This document shows, one piece after another, positions 35,022 to 44,004 of a DNA stretch of 64,000 nt. The DNA comes from Paenibacillus aestuarii (GTDB lineage Bacteria; Bacillota; Bacilli; Paenibacillales; NBRC-103111). The notes under the pieces were generated by a model. The model made no database searches, had not been told where the DNA came from, and was given only the letters and a program-made list of their open reading frames with translations. Each line of letters begins with the position of its first letter. Position 1 is the stretch's first letter. The DNA lies in assembly GCF_027789125.1 (NCBI RefSeq), contig NZ_JAQFVF010000002.1, forward strand, positions 62,001 through 126,000. The letters are read 5' to 3'. Position numbers and translations under genes: made by a program.

Positions 35022-38000
35022 GTGATTGTCCTGCTGCAGGGTCTGTTAATTAATTTTGCGATTATTACCGTATTTGTACTTTTTGTCGAACAATTTCTCA
35101 TCCATACCGAGCTGGATGCTAAGCTGTCGTGGCGGCGGAAAGTTGTTGTGGGGCTTGCTCATGGTATTTTAGCCCTTATCTTACTAAATTTCAGCGTTCT
35201 AATTGACGATCATGTTCAGATGAATTTTAGAGGTGTAGGCTTGCTTCTATCTGCATTTCTCGGCGGTCCTCTATCCTTGGTTATCTCTTTCGTTATGATG
35301 TGGACGGGGAGATTCATCATAGAGGGTTCCCAGGAGCTTCCGCAGCTTGTCATTGGATTCGTCAGTTTAACCGGAGTTTGCTTGATCTTTGCTAAAGTTC
35401 AATCTTACTGGAAGAAATGGCTCTACGGGTTATCTTTCTTCTATATTGTCTACTATTCTTTACTTTGGCTGTGGTACCGTACGGATTCATGGGATCTTAT
35501 TTTGCAGTATGTGTTATACCAGTCAGCGTGCATGATCGTTATTGCTTCGTTCCTTAAATATTTACTCCACAACCGCACGTATAAACAAATGGTGCATCAA
35601 GCAGAGCAAGAATTGATCAGTACGCTGCGTATGCAGCCTGGCTTTACGTTCAAACTGCATGAACACAGGGGCCGGTACGTTTATGTTTTGATCGAGGGTC
35701 AATTGCTTTATCAAATGGGCTATGAGCCCAATCAATTTATCGGCAAGTCAACCGACGAGCTTTCCGTCATTCCGAAGGATCTCGCCGCATCTATGCATAT
35801 GTATTATAGCAGGGCTTGGCAAGGCGAACGGGTGATGTATGAATCGAAAATATTAGAACACGAGCTGCTCGTTACGCTGCAGCCGATTTATCAATCTGGA
35901 ATCGTCAGCGAAGTGATCGGGACCGCCGTCGATATTACGGGGCATAAGAACGCCGAGGTCAAGATCCGCGAGCGGGAAGAGCAATATCAGATCTTAGTCG
36001 AAAACTCCGACGATTTCATTTTGAGTTTTAATCTTGATGGAACCGTGACTTCTGTGAATCAAAAACTATGCCAAACTTTGCAACTTGAAGCCAATCAATT
36101 GATCGGCCGCCTCTTTTCACCGATGCTCACCTTGGATGACGCCGATTTGTGGGAGCAGGCTTTTGAACAGGCTGTCGTGGAGGGAACCGTGCAGCAGTTT
36201 GAAATGTGCATGATCCTTGCAGATGATCAGGAGCATATTTATAATGTGACGCTGTCACCGTTCTACCGGACCGAATCGGAAATCGGCGGGGTGACAGGGA
36301 CGATCCATGACATCACGGATTTGAAGAAGCGCAAGGAAGCGGACGAAGCCAATTGGGCCAAAAGCCAGTTTCTCGCTAGAATGAGCCACGAAATTCGGAC
36401 GCCGCTCAATGGGATCATCGGGTTGTCGCTGCTCATGCAAAAGACGGAGCTTTCCGAAACACAGAAAGATTATTTGCACAAAATCGAAGCCTCCTCCAAC
36501 GCGCTGTTGGGGACGATTAATGATATTTTGGACTTTTCAAAAATCGAGGCGGGAAAAATCACATTGGAAAAGGTGGATTTCTCGCTGGAAGAGTCGCTGC
36601 GCAAAGTGGCGGATCTGTCCAGTCCTGCTCTTGGGAAGAAGCGGATCGAAATGATCATCGATACTTCGGAAGATCTGCCGATGTATGTGAATGGAGATCC
36701 TTTCCGCCTGGAACAGGTGCTGATTAATTTGGCGAACAATGCCATTAAATTCACTGAAAACGGAAACATTAGCATCAAGGTTGGTTTGGAAGCTTATGTC
36801 GAAGACAATGTATTGTTGTCGTTTTCCATTGAAGATACCGGTATTGGCATCGCCAAAGATCAGCTCGTGAAACTGTTCTCGCCATTCACTCAAGCTGATA
36901 GCTCGACCAGCCGCAAGTACGGCGGTACCGGATTGGGGCTGGTGATTTGCCAGCATTTGATCCAGTCGATGGGCGGTATTTTGAAGGTGGAAAGCAAGCA
37001 GGGAGTCGGCAGTCGGTTTTACTTTACGGTGATGTTTGAACAGAGCCGTCAAGAGTTCGCGGAGCATCCTGTGCTGACACAATTAGCTGATGGCAGCCAT
37101 CACTCGCTGGTCGCAGAGGATCATCCGATGGTGCGTGAGCAGTTATGCCGTATGCTGAGTTCTTTTCAATTGCAGGTGAAAGCTGCTGCGAATGTTTCTG
37201 AACTGTGCCAGGCGCTGGAGGATAGCATGGAGGCCCGTACGCCGGTCTACGATTATATCATCGTGGACATGGAGATGGAGCAGCTGCGCAAGTTGCAGGC
37301 ATGGACGGGCTTTATCAGCTTGATTGACCGGAAAACCACAAAGGTGATCGCGTTGACGACCATATTTGGCCGCGAGGAGCTGGACAAGTATCCTTTTGAT
37401 CTAAGGCCGGATGCGGTGATGATGAAGCCAGTGTGCAAGCTCAATTTCTTGCAAACTCTGCAGTCGCTGGCACAGGTCGAGAGTGCGGACGCGCAAGCGT
37501 TGGTGGCGGCCGATAAGGAAATGATCAGCGAAGAGGCCGCATTTAGGGGCCACATTCTTGTCGCGGAAGACAATGAAATCAACCAATTGGTTATCACGCA
37601 CATGTTGGAGCGGCTAGGTTATCAGGTGACGATTGCGGGCAATGGTCATGAAGTGTTGGCGCAGGCCGACGAGCAGCCATGGAGTCTTGTGCTGATGGAT
37701 CTTCATATGCCGGAGATGGATGGCTATGAGACGACGCGCAAGCTTCGTCAGAGCAAGTATTTTAACCGGATTCCGATAGTTGCCTTAACGGCGAATGTGT
37801 TGAGTGAAGATCACGAGCGCTGTCTGAAAATAGGGATGAATGACATCCTGATTAAACCTGTTGACGAAGAGCGTCTGCTGCAAATGATTCAGAAGTGGCA
37901 AAATCTCACCTGGCTCAATCGGATTGAAGGCATGGATACGATGCAGGTGATGAAAAACTTGGACGAGAAGATTCATATCTTTCAGTATATGGTTAATAAA

Positions 38001-38261
38001 TTCAAGCAGGATTACCGGAACTTTTATCAGCAATTAGAGACTGCGCTGTATAAGCAAGAAATGACGCTGGCTCGAAGAATGGTCCACACGCTGAAGGGGG
38101 TATCCGCGAATTTCTTTGCGGCATCCCTGTTCGATGCCGTGCAGGTTCTCGATGCCGAGCTGGCGGAAGGCGCCGGCGTCACCATGGAACAATGGAAGCT
38201 GGGCGCAGCTAGGATCCAGATGGAAATTAACCGCATCATCCAGTCGTTGGATGCTGCTTAG
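35022..38261 (+). CDS. Hybrid sensor histidine kinase with two receivers and HPt
   Basis: 1079 residues. In order: a 5TM-5TMR_LYT membrane sensor (1-175), two PAS domains (about 205-310 and 325-430), HisKA with the His near 454 in [16 protein letters not shown], HATPase ([25 protein letters not shown]), receiver 1 (about 697-825; Asp in IIVDMEME, Lys in MMKPV), receiver 2 (from 843; [21 protein letters not shown]), and HPt (His near 1020 in [10 protein letters not shown]). All phosphotransfer residues needed for a multistep relay are present. The GTG start has only a weak AGG-type site. The final output regulator is not evident; the divergent OmpR-type regulator is a candidate. Confidence 0.9.
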   Translation: MIVLLQGLLINFAIITVFVLFVEQFLIHTELDAKLSWRRKVVVGLAHGILALILLNFSVLIDDHVQMNFRGVGLLLSAFLGGPLSLVISFVMMWTGRFIIEGSQELPQLVIGFVSLTGVCLIFAKVQSYWKKWLYGLSFFYIVYYSLLWLWYRTDSWDLILQYVLYQSACMIVIASFLKYLLHNRTYKQMVHQAEQELISTLRMQPGFTFKLHEHRGRYVYVLIEGQLLYQMGYEPNQFIGKSTDELSVIPKDLAASMHMYYSRAWQGERVMYESKILEHELLVTLQPIYQSGIVSEVIGTAVDITGHKNAEVKIREREEQYQILVENSDDFILSFNLDGTVTSVNQKLCQTLQLEANQLIGRLFSPMLTLDDADLWEQAFEQAVVEGTVQQFEMCMILADDQEHIYNVTLSPFYRTESEIGGVTGTIHDITDLKKRKEADEANWAKSQFLARMSHEIRTPLNGIIGLSLLMQKTELSETQKDYLHKIEASSNALLGTINDILDFSKIEAGKITLEKVDFSLEESLRKVADLSSPALGKKRIEMIIDTSEDLPMYVNGDPFRLEQVLINLANNAIKFTENGNISIKVGLEAYVEDNVLLSFSIEDTGIGIAKDQLVKLFSPFTQADSSTSRKYGGTGLGLVICQHLIQSMGGILKVESKQGVGSRFYFTVMFEQSRQEFAEHPVLTQLADGSHHSLVAEDHPMVREQLCRMLSSFQLQVKAAANVSELCQALEDSMEARTPVYDYIIVDMEMEQLRKLQAWTGFISLIDRKTTKVIALTTIFGREELDKYPFDLRPDAVMMKPVCKLNFLQTLQSLAQVESADAQALVAADKEMISEEAAFRGHILVAEDNEINQLVITHMLERLGYQVTIAGNGHEVLAQADEQPWSLVLMDLHMPEMDGYETTRKLRQSKYFNRIPIVALTANVLSEDHERCLKIGMNDILIKPVDEERLLQMIQKWQNLTWLNRIEGMDTMQVMKNLDEKIHIFQYMVNKFKQDYRNFYQQLETALYKQEMTLARRMVHTLKGVSANFFAASLFDAVQVLDAELAEGAGVTMEQWKLGAARIQMEINRIIQSLDAA

Positions 38262-38268
38262 CATTAAG

Positions 38269-38297
38269 GGTCAACCAAGGGATTGGTTGGCCTTTTT
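38269..38297 (+). terminator. Terminator of the hybrid kinase gene
   Basis: GGTCAACCAA at 38269-38278 pairs with TTGGTTGGCC at 38283-38292 (one G-U pair), followed by five T. Confidence 0.82.
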
Positions 38298-38539
38298 GCT
38301 GTTTGTGGTTAGCGCTGTTTTTCGGCGCTAAGTGAGGAGTGAAAGGGCAACGGGTGAAGTTAAGCATGAAAAACAAGCTTAAGTCGGCTACTGTAACGTG
38401 TGAGGGTATGCAAGGGTGGTCAGTATCGTCCTACAGTGCCAAGTCAAGCGATGGAGAGAATTGGGCGCAGCTAATGCTTTCCCTCCAGCCTTAATAGGTA
38501 TATAGTAAAAATAATTACTAGTTTGGAGAAGGAGTAGTT
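38298..38539 (+). other. Leader region upstream of the molybdoenzyme gene, possible structured RNA
   Basis: 242 bp without a gene. TGGAGAGAA at 38452-38460 can pair with TTTCCCTCCA at 38478-38487, enclosing a 17-base G/C-rich loop. The segment 38340-38450 is purine-rich and not coding in any frame that I can see. It matches no riboswitch class I recognise. A TATAGT -10-like element follows at about 38507, so the hairpin may instead be operator DNA. Confidence 0.35.
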
Positions 38540-40579
38540 ATGTCGAACATGATAGATCAGTTAAATGGCGTTTTTCCGTCCGTATGCTCGCTGGATTGCC
38601 CGGATCAGTGCGGTCTGCTGCTCCATAAGCAGGACGGGAAAATAGTGAAAATAGAAGGGGACCCGTCCCACCCGATAACGCAAGGAGCCATTTGCAACAA
38701 AGTCCGCAATATGACGGCCCGTATTTATGATGAGCAGCGCTTGAAGTACCCGCTGAAGCGGGTCGGCCCCAAAGGCGAGGGCAGCCGCTTCGAGCGCATT
38801 TCCTGGGAGGAGGCGGTAAGCACCATCACCGCCAATTGGCAAAGGCTGATCGCCGAAGAAGGGTCCGAGTCCATCCTGCCATATAGCTTCTACGGTAATA
38901 TGGGGCGGATTGGGACGGAGGGCATGGATCGGCGGTTTTTTAACCGGATGGGGGCCAGCCGGTTGCTCTATACGATCTGCCAGTCCGCCGGTACGGAAGG
39001 CTATGCTTATACGATGGGCGGCAGTTATGGGATCGATCCGGAAGATACCGTAGATGCGAAGCTCATCATCATGTGGGGCATTAATGCGGTCAGCACGAAT
39101 ATGCACCAGGTGGTGCTGGCCGAAAAGGCGCGCAAGAACGGAGCGCAGATCGTGGTCATCGATGTTCACAAAAACCAGACCGGCCGCTGGGCCGATTGGT
39201 TTATTCCGATTTTGCCGGGCACGGACGGAGCTTTGGCGCTTGGTATCATGCATATCTTGTTTGCCGAGCAGATCGTGGATGAGGCTTTCCTCAGCCAATA
39301 TACGGTAGGGCATGAGGAGCTGCGCCAGCATGTGCGCCAATATGAACCGGCCGTCGTATCGGCGATTACCGGCGTGCCGGTGGAGGACATCTACCGCCTT
39401 GCGCGCCTATACGGGCAAACGACGCCGTCGTTCATCCGCATCGGCAACGGGCCGCAGCATCATGATAACGGCGGTATGACGGTACGGACGATTGCCTGCC
39501 TGCCAGCGCTGACGGGCCAATGGCTGCATCACGGAGGCGGGGCCATTAAGGGCAACGGAGGGTTTTTGGATATCAATACAGCGGCCTTGCAGCGGCCGGA
39601 TTTGCTCGCGAAGCCTACGCGGGAGATCAATATGATTCAGTTGGGGAGCGCTTTGCTTGAGCTCGATCCGCCGATTCGTTCGCTGTATGTCTACAACTCT
39701 AACCCTGCGGTCGTCGCCCCGGAAGCGAATAAAGTGAGAGAAGGGTTACAGCGTGAAGATTTGTTCACGGTCGTGCACGACCTGTTCCTGACAGAGACGG
39801 CCATGTACGCGGATATTGTGCTCCCGGCAACATCTTCCTATGAGAATACGGACTTGTATAAATCATATTGGCATCATTATGTGCAAATCCAACAGCCTGT
39901 CATCGCGCCTTACGAAGAAAGCAAAGCGAATACGGAAGTATTCAGACTGCTGGCACAAGCGATGGGGTATGAGGAACAAGCGCTAAAGGATAGCGACGAG
40001 GAAATGATTCGACAATCGCTCAACTATCCGCGCAATCCATATTTGGAAGGGATATCCTTAGAGGGCTTGCAGGAGACGCAATTCGCCAAAGCTAAAATCA
40101 CGCCTTTGATGGCAAGTCCACTCAAAACGCCTAGCGGTAAAATCGAGCTGATCTCTGAGCAAATGGAAAAGCTAGGGTACCCGCCGCTGCCGACTTACAC
40201 TTCGCTGATCGACGATGGGGATTACCCGTTCCTATTCGTGCCGGCGCCGAATCATAACTTCCTGAATTCGACGTTCTCGAATAATGAGAAGCATGTGCGC
40301 ATGGAAAAAGCGCCGAAGCTGCATATGAATGCATCGGACGCAGCAGCGTTAGGGCTGGCCAGCGGCGACATGGCCCGGGTCTGGAATGCTCGCGGTGAAT
40401 GCGAGCTGATTGTATCCGCAGGTGAGGACGTGCTGCCTGGGGTTGTTGTCAGCCAAGGGCTTTGGGCGGATGCACCAGGCCGCAAAGCACTGGTCAATGC
40501 GCTGACCCCTGATCGGGTCGCCGATATGGGGGGAGGAGCAACATTTTTCTCCGGGCGTGTTCAGGTAGAAAAGGTATAA
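38540..40579 (+). CDS. yoaE: Molybdopterin oxidoreductase, YoaE-like
   Basis: 679 residues. The N-terminus carries a 4Fe-4S site (CSLDCPDQCG and a later Cys in GAICNKV), followed by the molybdopterin oxidoreductase domains (YTICQSAGTEGYAYTMG, MWGINAVSTNMHQV) and a dinucleotide-binding domain at the C-terminus (LHMNASDAAALGLASGDMARVWN). It resembles the uncharacterised Bacillus YoaE and formate-dehydrogenase-like proteins. No Tat signal is visible, so it should be cytosolic. GGAGAAGGAG precedes the ATG. The substrate is unknown, and no electron-transfer partner is encoded nearby. Confidence 0.88.
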   Translation: MSNMIDQLNGVFPSVCSLDCPDQCGLLLHKQDGKIVKIEGDPSHPITQGAICNKVRNMTARIYDEQRLKYPLKRVGPKGEGSRFERISWEEAVSTITANWQRLIAEEGSESILPYSFYGNMGRIGTEGMDRRFFNRMGASRLLYTICQSAGTEGYAYTMGGSYGIDPEDTVDAKLIIMWGINAVSTNMHQVVLAEKARKNGAQIVVIDVHKNQTGRWADWFIPILPGTDGALALGIMHILFAEQIVDEAFLSQYTVGHEELRQHVRQYEPAVVSAITGVPVEDIYRLARLYGQTTPSFIRIGNGPQHHDNGGMTVRTIACLPALTGQWLHHGGGAIKGNGGFLDINTAALQRPDLLAKPTREINMIQLGSALLELDPPIRSLYVYNSNPAVVAPEANKVREGLQREDLFTVVHDLFLTETAMYADIVLPATSSYENTDLYKSYWHHYVQIQQPVIAPYEESKANTEVFRLLAQAMGYEEQALKDSDEEMIRQSLNYPRNPYLEGISLEGLQETQFAKAKITPLMASPLKTPSGKIELISEQMEKLGYPPLPTYTSLIDDGDYPFLFVPAPNHNFLNSTFSNNEKHVRMEKAPKLHMNASDAAALGLASGDMARVWNARGECELIVSAGEDVLPGVVVSQGLWADAPGRKALVNALTPDRVADMGGGATFFSGRVQVEKV

Positions 40580-40650
40580 GGTGAACGAGCAGCCTGCTGA
40601 ACCATCAGGCGGATACCCGCATAAGGTATGGCAGGAGGTGAAAACCACCG

Positions 40651-40899
40651 ATGCCATTGGAGCAAAAAGCTTATATGTGGATAGGGAAGCCTGTTGGTGT
40701 ATCGCTGCGGGACGGCACGGGTGTCTCCGGGGTTTTGTGCGGCGTTCAAGGCGGCCAAATCTACTTAATTGAATATTTGTATCACACGCAATTCGCTACC
40801 AAGCATTATCCGTTATATCTGGTCCAGGATATTCACCCGTTTCCGGGCTGTCATAACCCGTTTCCGCCAGTTTATTATCCGGTACCGACTTCGATGTAA
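40651..40899 (+). CDS. Small hypothetical protein, possibly spore-associated
   Basis: 82 residues behind a strong AGGAGGTG box. I do not recognise the family. The core (VGVSLRDGTGVSGVLCGVQGG, then QIYLIEYLYHTQF) reads as consecutive beta strands, somewhat like a small Sm-type barrel, and the tail is rich in Pro, Tyr and His (HPFPGCHNPFPPVYYPVP), a composition common in spore coat proteins of Bacillota. It lies next to SASP and CotF-like genes, which supports a sporulation role by context only. Confidence 0.65.
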   Translation: MPLEQKAYMWIGKPVGVSLRDGTGVSGVLCGVQGGQIYLIEYLYHTQFATKHYPLYLVQDIHPFPGCHNPFPPVYYPVPTSM

Positions 40900-40904
40900 A
40901 AAAT

Positions 40905-40948
40905 AGAAGACCCCGAAGGTTCATTCCCGAACCATTGGGGTCTTCTTT
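40905..40948. terminator. Bidirectional terminator
   Basis: GAAGACCCC at 40906-40914 pairs with GGGGTCTTC at 40937-40945, with an inner GGTTC/GAACC stem. Confidence 0.88.
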
Positions 40949-40952
40949 GGGA

Positions 40953-41141
40953 TTACTGCTCGTCTTCGTTATTCGCAGCATTAGCGCTTTGGTTAGCGCC
41001 TTGGCCTGCTCCTTGGAAAGCCTGAGCAGCGACCTCTGCGGAAAACTCCGCATCGTTCTCAGCGTTTGGAAGTCGGTTGAGCTGTGTAGATTGGACAGCT
41101 GCTTTGTTAGCTTGATTTTGGTTTTGGTTGGATTGGTTCAT
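40953..41141 (-). CDS. Gamma-type small acid-soluble spore protein
   Basis: 62 residues, very rich in Asn, Gln and Ala, with no Trp or Tyr. The phrase NAENDAEFSAEVAAQAFQ resembles the TEFASET-type repeat of gamma SASP, which are stored in the spore core as an amino acid reserve and degraded in germination. There is one clear repeat block rather than two. The ATG at 41141 follows AAAGGTGG; a GTG 12 bases upstream is also in frame. A second strong AAAGGAGGTG lies 30 bases further out and has no start in this frame. Confidence 0.7.
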   Translation of the reverse strand: MNQSNQNQNQANKAAVQSTQLNRLPNAENDAEFSAEVAAQAFQGAGQGANQSANAANNEDEQ

Positions 41142-41597
41142 CTTGAAAGCCACCTTTTTCTTCTGGATTAAACACCTCCTTTAGTCTGATCCAGAAACGC
41201 TATTTTATGCATGCTATTTATCAATTGATCTCCATAGTCCGAATTCGGCCAATTGCAGCGTCCGAGTAGAGTGAATTCACTTCTCCAATCCGATTTTTCC
41301 CACTTACAGATGCTAATTCCGGGTAGCTGTCGAAAAAAGCCCCTCGCAATTGGGTAAATCCGGACTGCGGCGCGCAGCATCCGCCAATCGCCGGCTGCAA
41401 TTGGGTAAATCCGGACTGTGAAGCGCAGCTTCAGTCAATCGCCCTGTAATTCGGTCTAATATGGAAGAAAATTTTATTCCGAGGACTTTGGCGTGACCTC
41501 CTCTGCATGTTTTTGTTAAGGATAGAGCGACCGAGACAGGCAGATAGTAGAGAGAGAAAGACGAACTTCTCGCCGAAGAAAGTGAGGAACAACTTTG
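41142..41597. other. Intergenic region with degenerate repeats
   Basis: About 455 bp without a gene. The middle holds two copies of a 47-bp unit and further partial copies on both strands. Short open frames here (up to 106 codons) only reflect the repeats. Confidence 0.7.
41346..41443. repeat. 51-bp-period direct repeat
   Basis: Copies at 41346-41392 and 41397-41443 share GCAATTGGGTAAATCCGGAC, then differ slightly, and both end CAATCGCC. A third partial copy (TAATTCGGTCTAATATGGA) follows at 41448. A related inverted piece (GAATTCGGCCAATTGCAGCG) lies at about 41242. The unit is a multiple of three, so frames stay open through it. Confidence 0.85.
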
Positions 41598-41843
41598 ATG
41601 AATCAGCAGATGCAAGCGGGGGGCCAAGCTCAATCCCAGAATCAGACCACATCAGATCGCAATGTGCTCACTGACAAGGAGCTATCCTATGTAAAAGACT
41701 TTTTGTCATGGGAACTGCTCGCGATGAAAAAATGCAATGATACCGCAAATCGTTGTACAGATCCGCAAATTCAATCGCTTATTAAGCAGACGGGGCAGAA
41801 GCATTTGCAGCATTACAATTCGCTGCTGACGTTATTGCACTAA
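41598..41843 (+). CDS. Spore coat CotF-like small protein
   Basis: 81 residues. After a Gln-rich start (MNQQMQAGGQAQSQNQ) the protein is helical: LTDKELSYVKDFLSWELLAMKKC, then a second helix CTDPQIQSLIKQTGQKHLQHYNSLLTLL. This two-helix ferritin-like half is typical of CotF-related proteins in Bacillota, often encoded in pairs. The ATG at 41598 is preceded by GTGAGGAAC. The next gene, 19 bp downstream, is a second member. Confidence 0.78.
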   Translation: MNQQMQAGGQAQSQNQTTSDRNVLTDKELSYVKDFLSWELLAMKKCNDTANRCTDPQIQSLIKQTGQKHLQHYNSLLTLLH

Positions 41844-41862
41844 ACCAAGAGGAGGTTGTCAC

Positions 41863-42192
41863 ATGACGCTTGAATTAGCTATGCCGCAAACCGGACAGCT
41901 GCCACAGGTTAAAGGTCCGGAGCTTAATGATCGAGACTTTATCAATGAAATTTTGACGCACGAAAAATATTTGTCTTCCGGTTACAACACCGGATTGCTG
42001 GAAATGCAAAATCCGCAGCTGCACGAAACGGTGCAGGCGATTCTCAGCGACACGCATAATTGCCAGTTTCAACTTTTTGATCAAATGTTTCAGAAAGGCT
42101 GGTATAAGATGAAAGTCGCCGACCAGCAGGAAATTCAGCAAATCAAAACACAATTTACGAACTATCAGACGCAATTTCCTACGTTTCAATAG
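41863..42192 (+). CDS. Spore coat protein, CotF family
   Basis: 109 residues with the Coat_F pattern: LNDRDFINEILTHEKYLSSGYNTGLLEMQNPQLHETVQAILSDTHNCQFQLFDQMFQKGWY. Four-helix, ferritin-like proteins of this group are part of the spore coat and are probably made in the mother cell. AGAGGAGG precedes the ATG. It forms a two-gene unit with the CotF-like gene upstream. No sigma-K promoter is obvious by eye. Confidence 0.88.
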   Translation: MTLELAMPQTGQLPQVKGPELNDRDFINEILTHEKYLSSGYNTGLLEMQNPQLHETVQAILSDTHNCQFQLFDQMFQKGWYKMKVADQQEIQQIKTQFTNYQTQFPTFQ

Positions 42193-42194
42193 AG

Positions 42195-42231
42195 AAAGGA
42201 GCTGAGCGTGAATGCGCTTAGCTCCTTTTAT
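42195..42231. terminator. Bidirectional terminator
   Basis: AAAGGAGCTGAGCG pairs with GCGCTTAGCTCCTTTT, between the cotF-like gene and the convergent queF. Confidence 0.86.
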
Positions 42232-42233
42232 TA

Positions 42234-42734
42234 TTACCGGTTGTCGATCTTCTCCGGATACATATCATGGTTCATCAAGCGATGTTCGGCCATCGCTTCG
42301 AATTTGGTTCCCGGCTTGCCGTAGTTGCAGTACGGGTCGATGGAAATGCCGCCGCGTGGCGTGAATTTACCCCATACTTCAATGTAGCGCGGATCCATGA
42401 GCTTGATCAAATCGTTCATAATAATGTTCATGCAGTCTTCATGGAAGTCGCCGTGATTACGGAAGCTGAACAAATACAGCTTAAGCGACTTGCTCTCGAC
42501 CATTTTGATGTCGGGAATGTACGAAATGTGAAGCGTTGCAAAGTCAGGCTGTCCTGTAATGGGGCAGAGACTTGTAAATTCCGGGAAATTGAATTTCACA
42601 AAATAATCGCGGTTCGGATGCTTGTTATCGAACGCTTCCAAGAGTGTAGGATCATAGCTGAAAATGTATTTGGTGCCTTGGTTGCCTAACAGTGTAATAT
42701 CTTTCAAATCTTCACGGCTTCTGCCTGTGGACAT
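42234..42734 (-). CDS. queF: NADPH-dependent 7-cyano-7-deazaguanine reductase
   Basis: 166 residues, the short (unimodular) QueF type. It reduces preQ0 to preQ1 in queuosine biosynthesis. The catalytic Cys (C57) and Asp (D64) lie in [10 protein letters not shown], and the NADPH-binding motif is [19 protein letters not shown] holds the conserved His and Glu. The ATG at 42734 follows AAAGGGG; the frame is open 66 bases more upstream without a box. A preQ1 riboswitch precedes it, so the end product should repress it. Other que genes are not in the window. Confidence 0.95.
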   Translation of the reverse strand: MSTGRSREDLKDITLLGNQGTKYIFSYDPTLLEAFDNKHPNRDYFVKFNFPEFTSLCPITGQPDFATLHISYIPDIKMVESKSLKLYLFSFRNHGDFHEDCMNIIMNDLIKLMDPRYIEVWGKFTPRGGISIDPYCNYGKPGTKFEAMAEHRLMNHDMYPEKIDNR

Positions 42735-42834
42735 GGGTAAAACCCCTTTCTTTTCTGGACGAAAAGAAGACAAACTAAAAAACACGAAAAAACATACCAC
42801 GGGTACTCATGACAGTCAAACCGAAGTGCGTTAT

Positions 42835-42872
42835 CCTTAGTTTTTTATAGAGGGAGTTTGCGAACCTCTCCT
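42835..42872 (-). ncRNA. preQ1-I riboswitch
   Basis: On the minus strand the sequence AGAGGTTCGCAAACTCCCTC runs into TATAAAAAACTAAGG. This is the compact class-I preQ1 aptamer: a GAGG/CCTC-type P1 stem and an A-rich tail that folds back as a pseudoknot. It lies about 100 bases before queF. A weak hairpin with a T-run follows at about 42785-42815. The segment TTAGTTT further down the transcript (42778-42772) could pair with the aptamer tail AAACTAA. Confidence 0.9.
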
Positions 42873-42980
42873 AGGTGCATACGGCGCCTAGATGTGCCTT
42901 CTTTAGTTTTCATATGAAAATGTAACATAAAAAGGGTGAAAATGCACGCGATCAGGCGTTGGAAGATCGCACCTGTCGCT

Positions 42981-43862
42981 TTAATTCGCCAAGCCGCGGA
43001 CGAACGTCCGGAACTCGCGCATGGCAAAGGATTGGTATTTATCCTTGCGGCTGATCACAACGAGCTCCCAAGGGATCTCCGGGTCAGTCAGTTCCAGCGT
43101 GCGGCATTCGGGATTGACGATCTTGCTGCAAATCGCATCGGGCATAATGGTGATGCCCAGATTGGCCGCCACCATCTCGGCAAGCAGATCCCACTGCGAG
43201 CTTTCGTAGACGACGTCGGGCTCAAAGCCGAGACTGCGGCACGCCCGCATCACATGCTTGCGTACCGCATAGCCGTTCGGAAACAAGATGAACGGTTCAT
43301 CGCACAGCTGCGCCAGCGAGACGAAAGCTTCCCCGGCAAGCGGATGGTCGCGATGCAGAACGAGCGCCAGCTTTTGATTTAAAAAAGGAATGCTGTCAAA
43401 GGCATCGGGTTCGACGGGAGTAACGACCACACCGAGCTCCAGCGTCCCGTCCAGGACGAGTCCCTCTACCTTTTTGGCGCCTTCCTCCATAATCTGAAAT
43501 TTTACGTGCGGATACAGTTTTTGAAATTTGGCGATGACGCGCGGAAAGAAAACCGAGCTGATCACCGGCGGGAGGCCGATGTGGATCGTGCCCGTTCGCA
43601 GACTGGAAGCGTCCTCAATTGCGCTGTACAAGTTCTGAACCGCTTGCATAATGAGCTGAACTTGATCGATGGCGACGCTGCCTGTATCCGTCAATTTGAC
43701 ATATTTGCCGCTGCGGTCAAATAAAGTGACACCGAGCTCCGCCTCCAGACCTTTCACCATTTTGCTCAATGTGGGCTGGGTGAGGTGGAGGTTCTCTGCG
43801 GCTTTCGTAAAATTTTGCTGTTTGGCAATCTCCAGTAAATAAGTAAGCTGCCTGAGATCCAA
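42981..43862 (-). CDS. LysR-family transcriptional regulator
   Basis: 293 residues. The N-terminal winged helix (MDLRQLTYLLEIAKQQNFTKAAENLHLTQPTLSK) and a periplasmic-binding-protein-like effector domain (about 90-290) are both complete. It is divergent from the GntP-hydroxybutyrate operon with 142 bp between the starts, the standard arrangement for a LysR regulator and its target. The intergenic region holds an inverted repeat. Its inducer could be hydroxybutyrate or acetoacetate, but this is inferred from context only. Confidence 0.92.
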   Translation of the reverse strand: MDLRQLTYLLEIAKQQNFTKAAENLHLTQPTLSKMVKGLEAELGVTLFDRSGKYVKLTDTGSVAIDQVQLIMQAVQNLYSAIEDASSLRTGTIHIGLPPVISSVFFPRVIAKFQKLYPHVKFQIMEEGAKKVEGLVLDGTLELGVVVTPVEPDAFDSIPFLNQKLALVLHRDHPLAGEAFVSLAQLCDEPFILFPNGYAVRKHVMRACRSLGFEPDVVYESSQWDLLAEMVAANLGITIMPDAICSKIVNPECRTLELTDPEIPWELVVISRKDKYQSFAMREFRTFVRGLAN

Positions 43863-43881
43863 AGCGGTTCAACTCCGATCC

Positions 43882-43914
43882 ATAGATAAATGGCATAGGA
43901 AATATTCTATCTAT
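43882..43914. promoter_or_regulatory. Candidate LysR operator
   Basis: ATAGATA at 43882-43888 and TATCTAT at 43908-43914 form an inverted repeat, and a nested ATAG-N8-CTAT occurs inside. It lies between the LysR gene and its likely target operon. Confidence 0.45.
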
Positions 43915-43960
43915 GAATTTTACCTCCGCACAGGTCCGATGTAAACTAGAAGCATAAGAA

Positions 43961-43975
43961 ATGTAAGCGTTTTAT
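43961..43975 (+). promoter_or_regulatory. cre-like site before the GntP gene
   Basis: ATGTAAGCGTTTTAT matches the CcpA consensus WTGNAANCGNWNNCW with one mismatch (A for C near the end). It lies 30 bases before the permease start. Confidence 0.5.
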
Positions 43976-44004
43976 ATTTCTCGACAAAGAGGAGAAGTGA
44001 ACAG

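Noticed and set aside
41313..41633. Open frames of 70-106 codons between the SASP and CotF-like genes
   Set aside because: They run through the 51-bp-period repeat, which stays open because the period is a multiple of three, and have no ribosome binding site.
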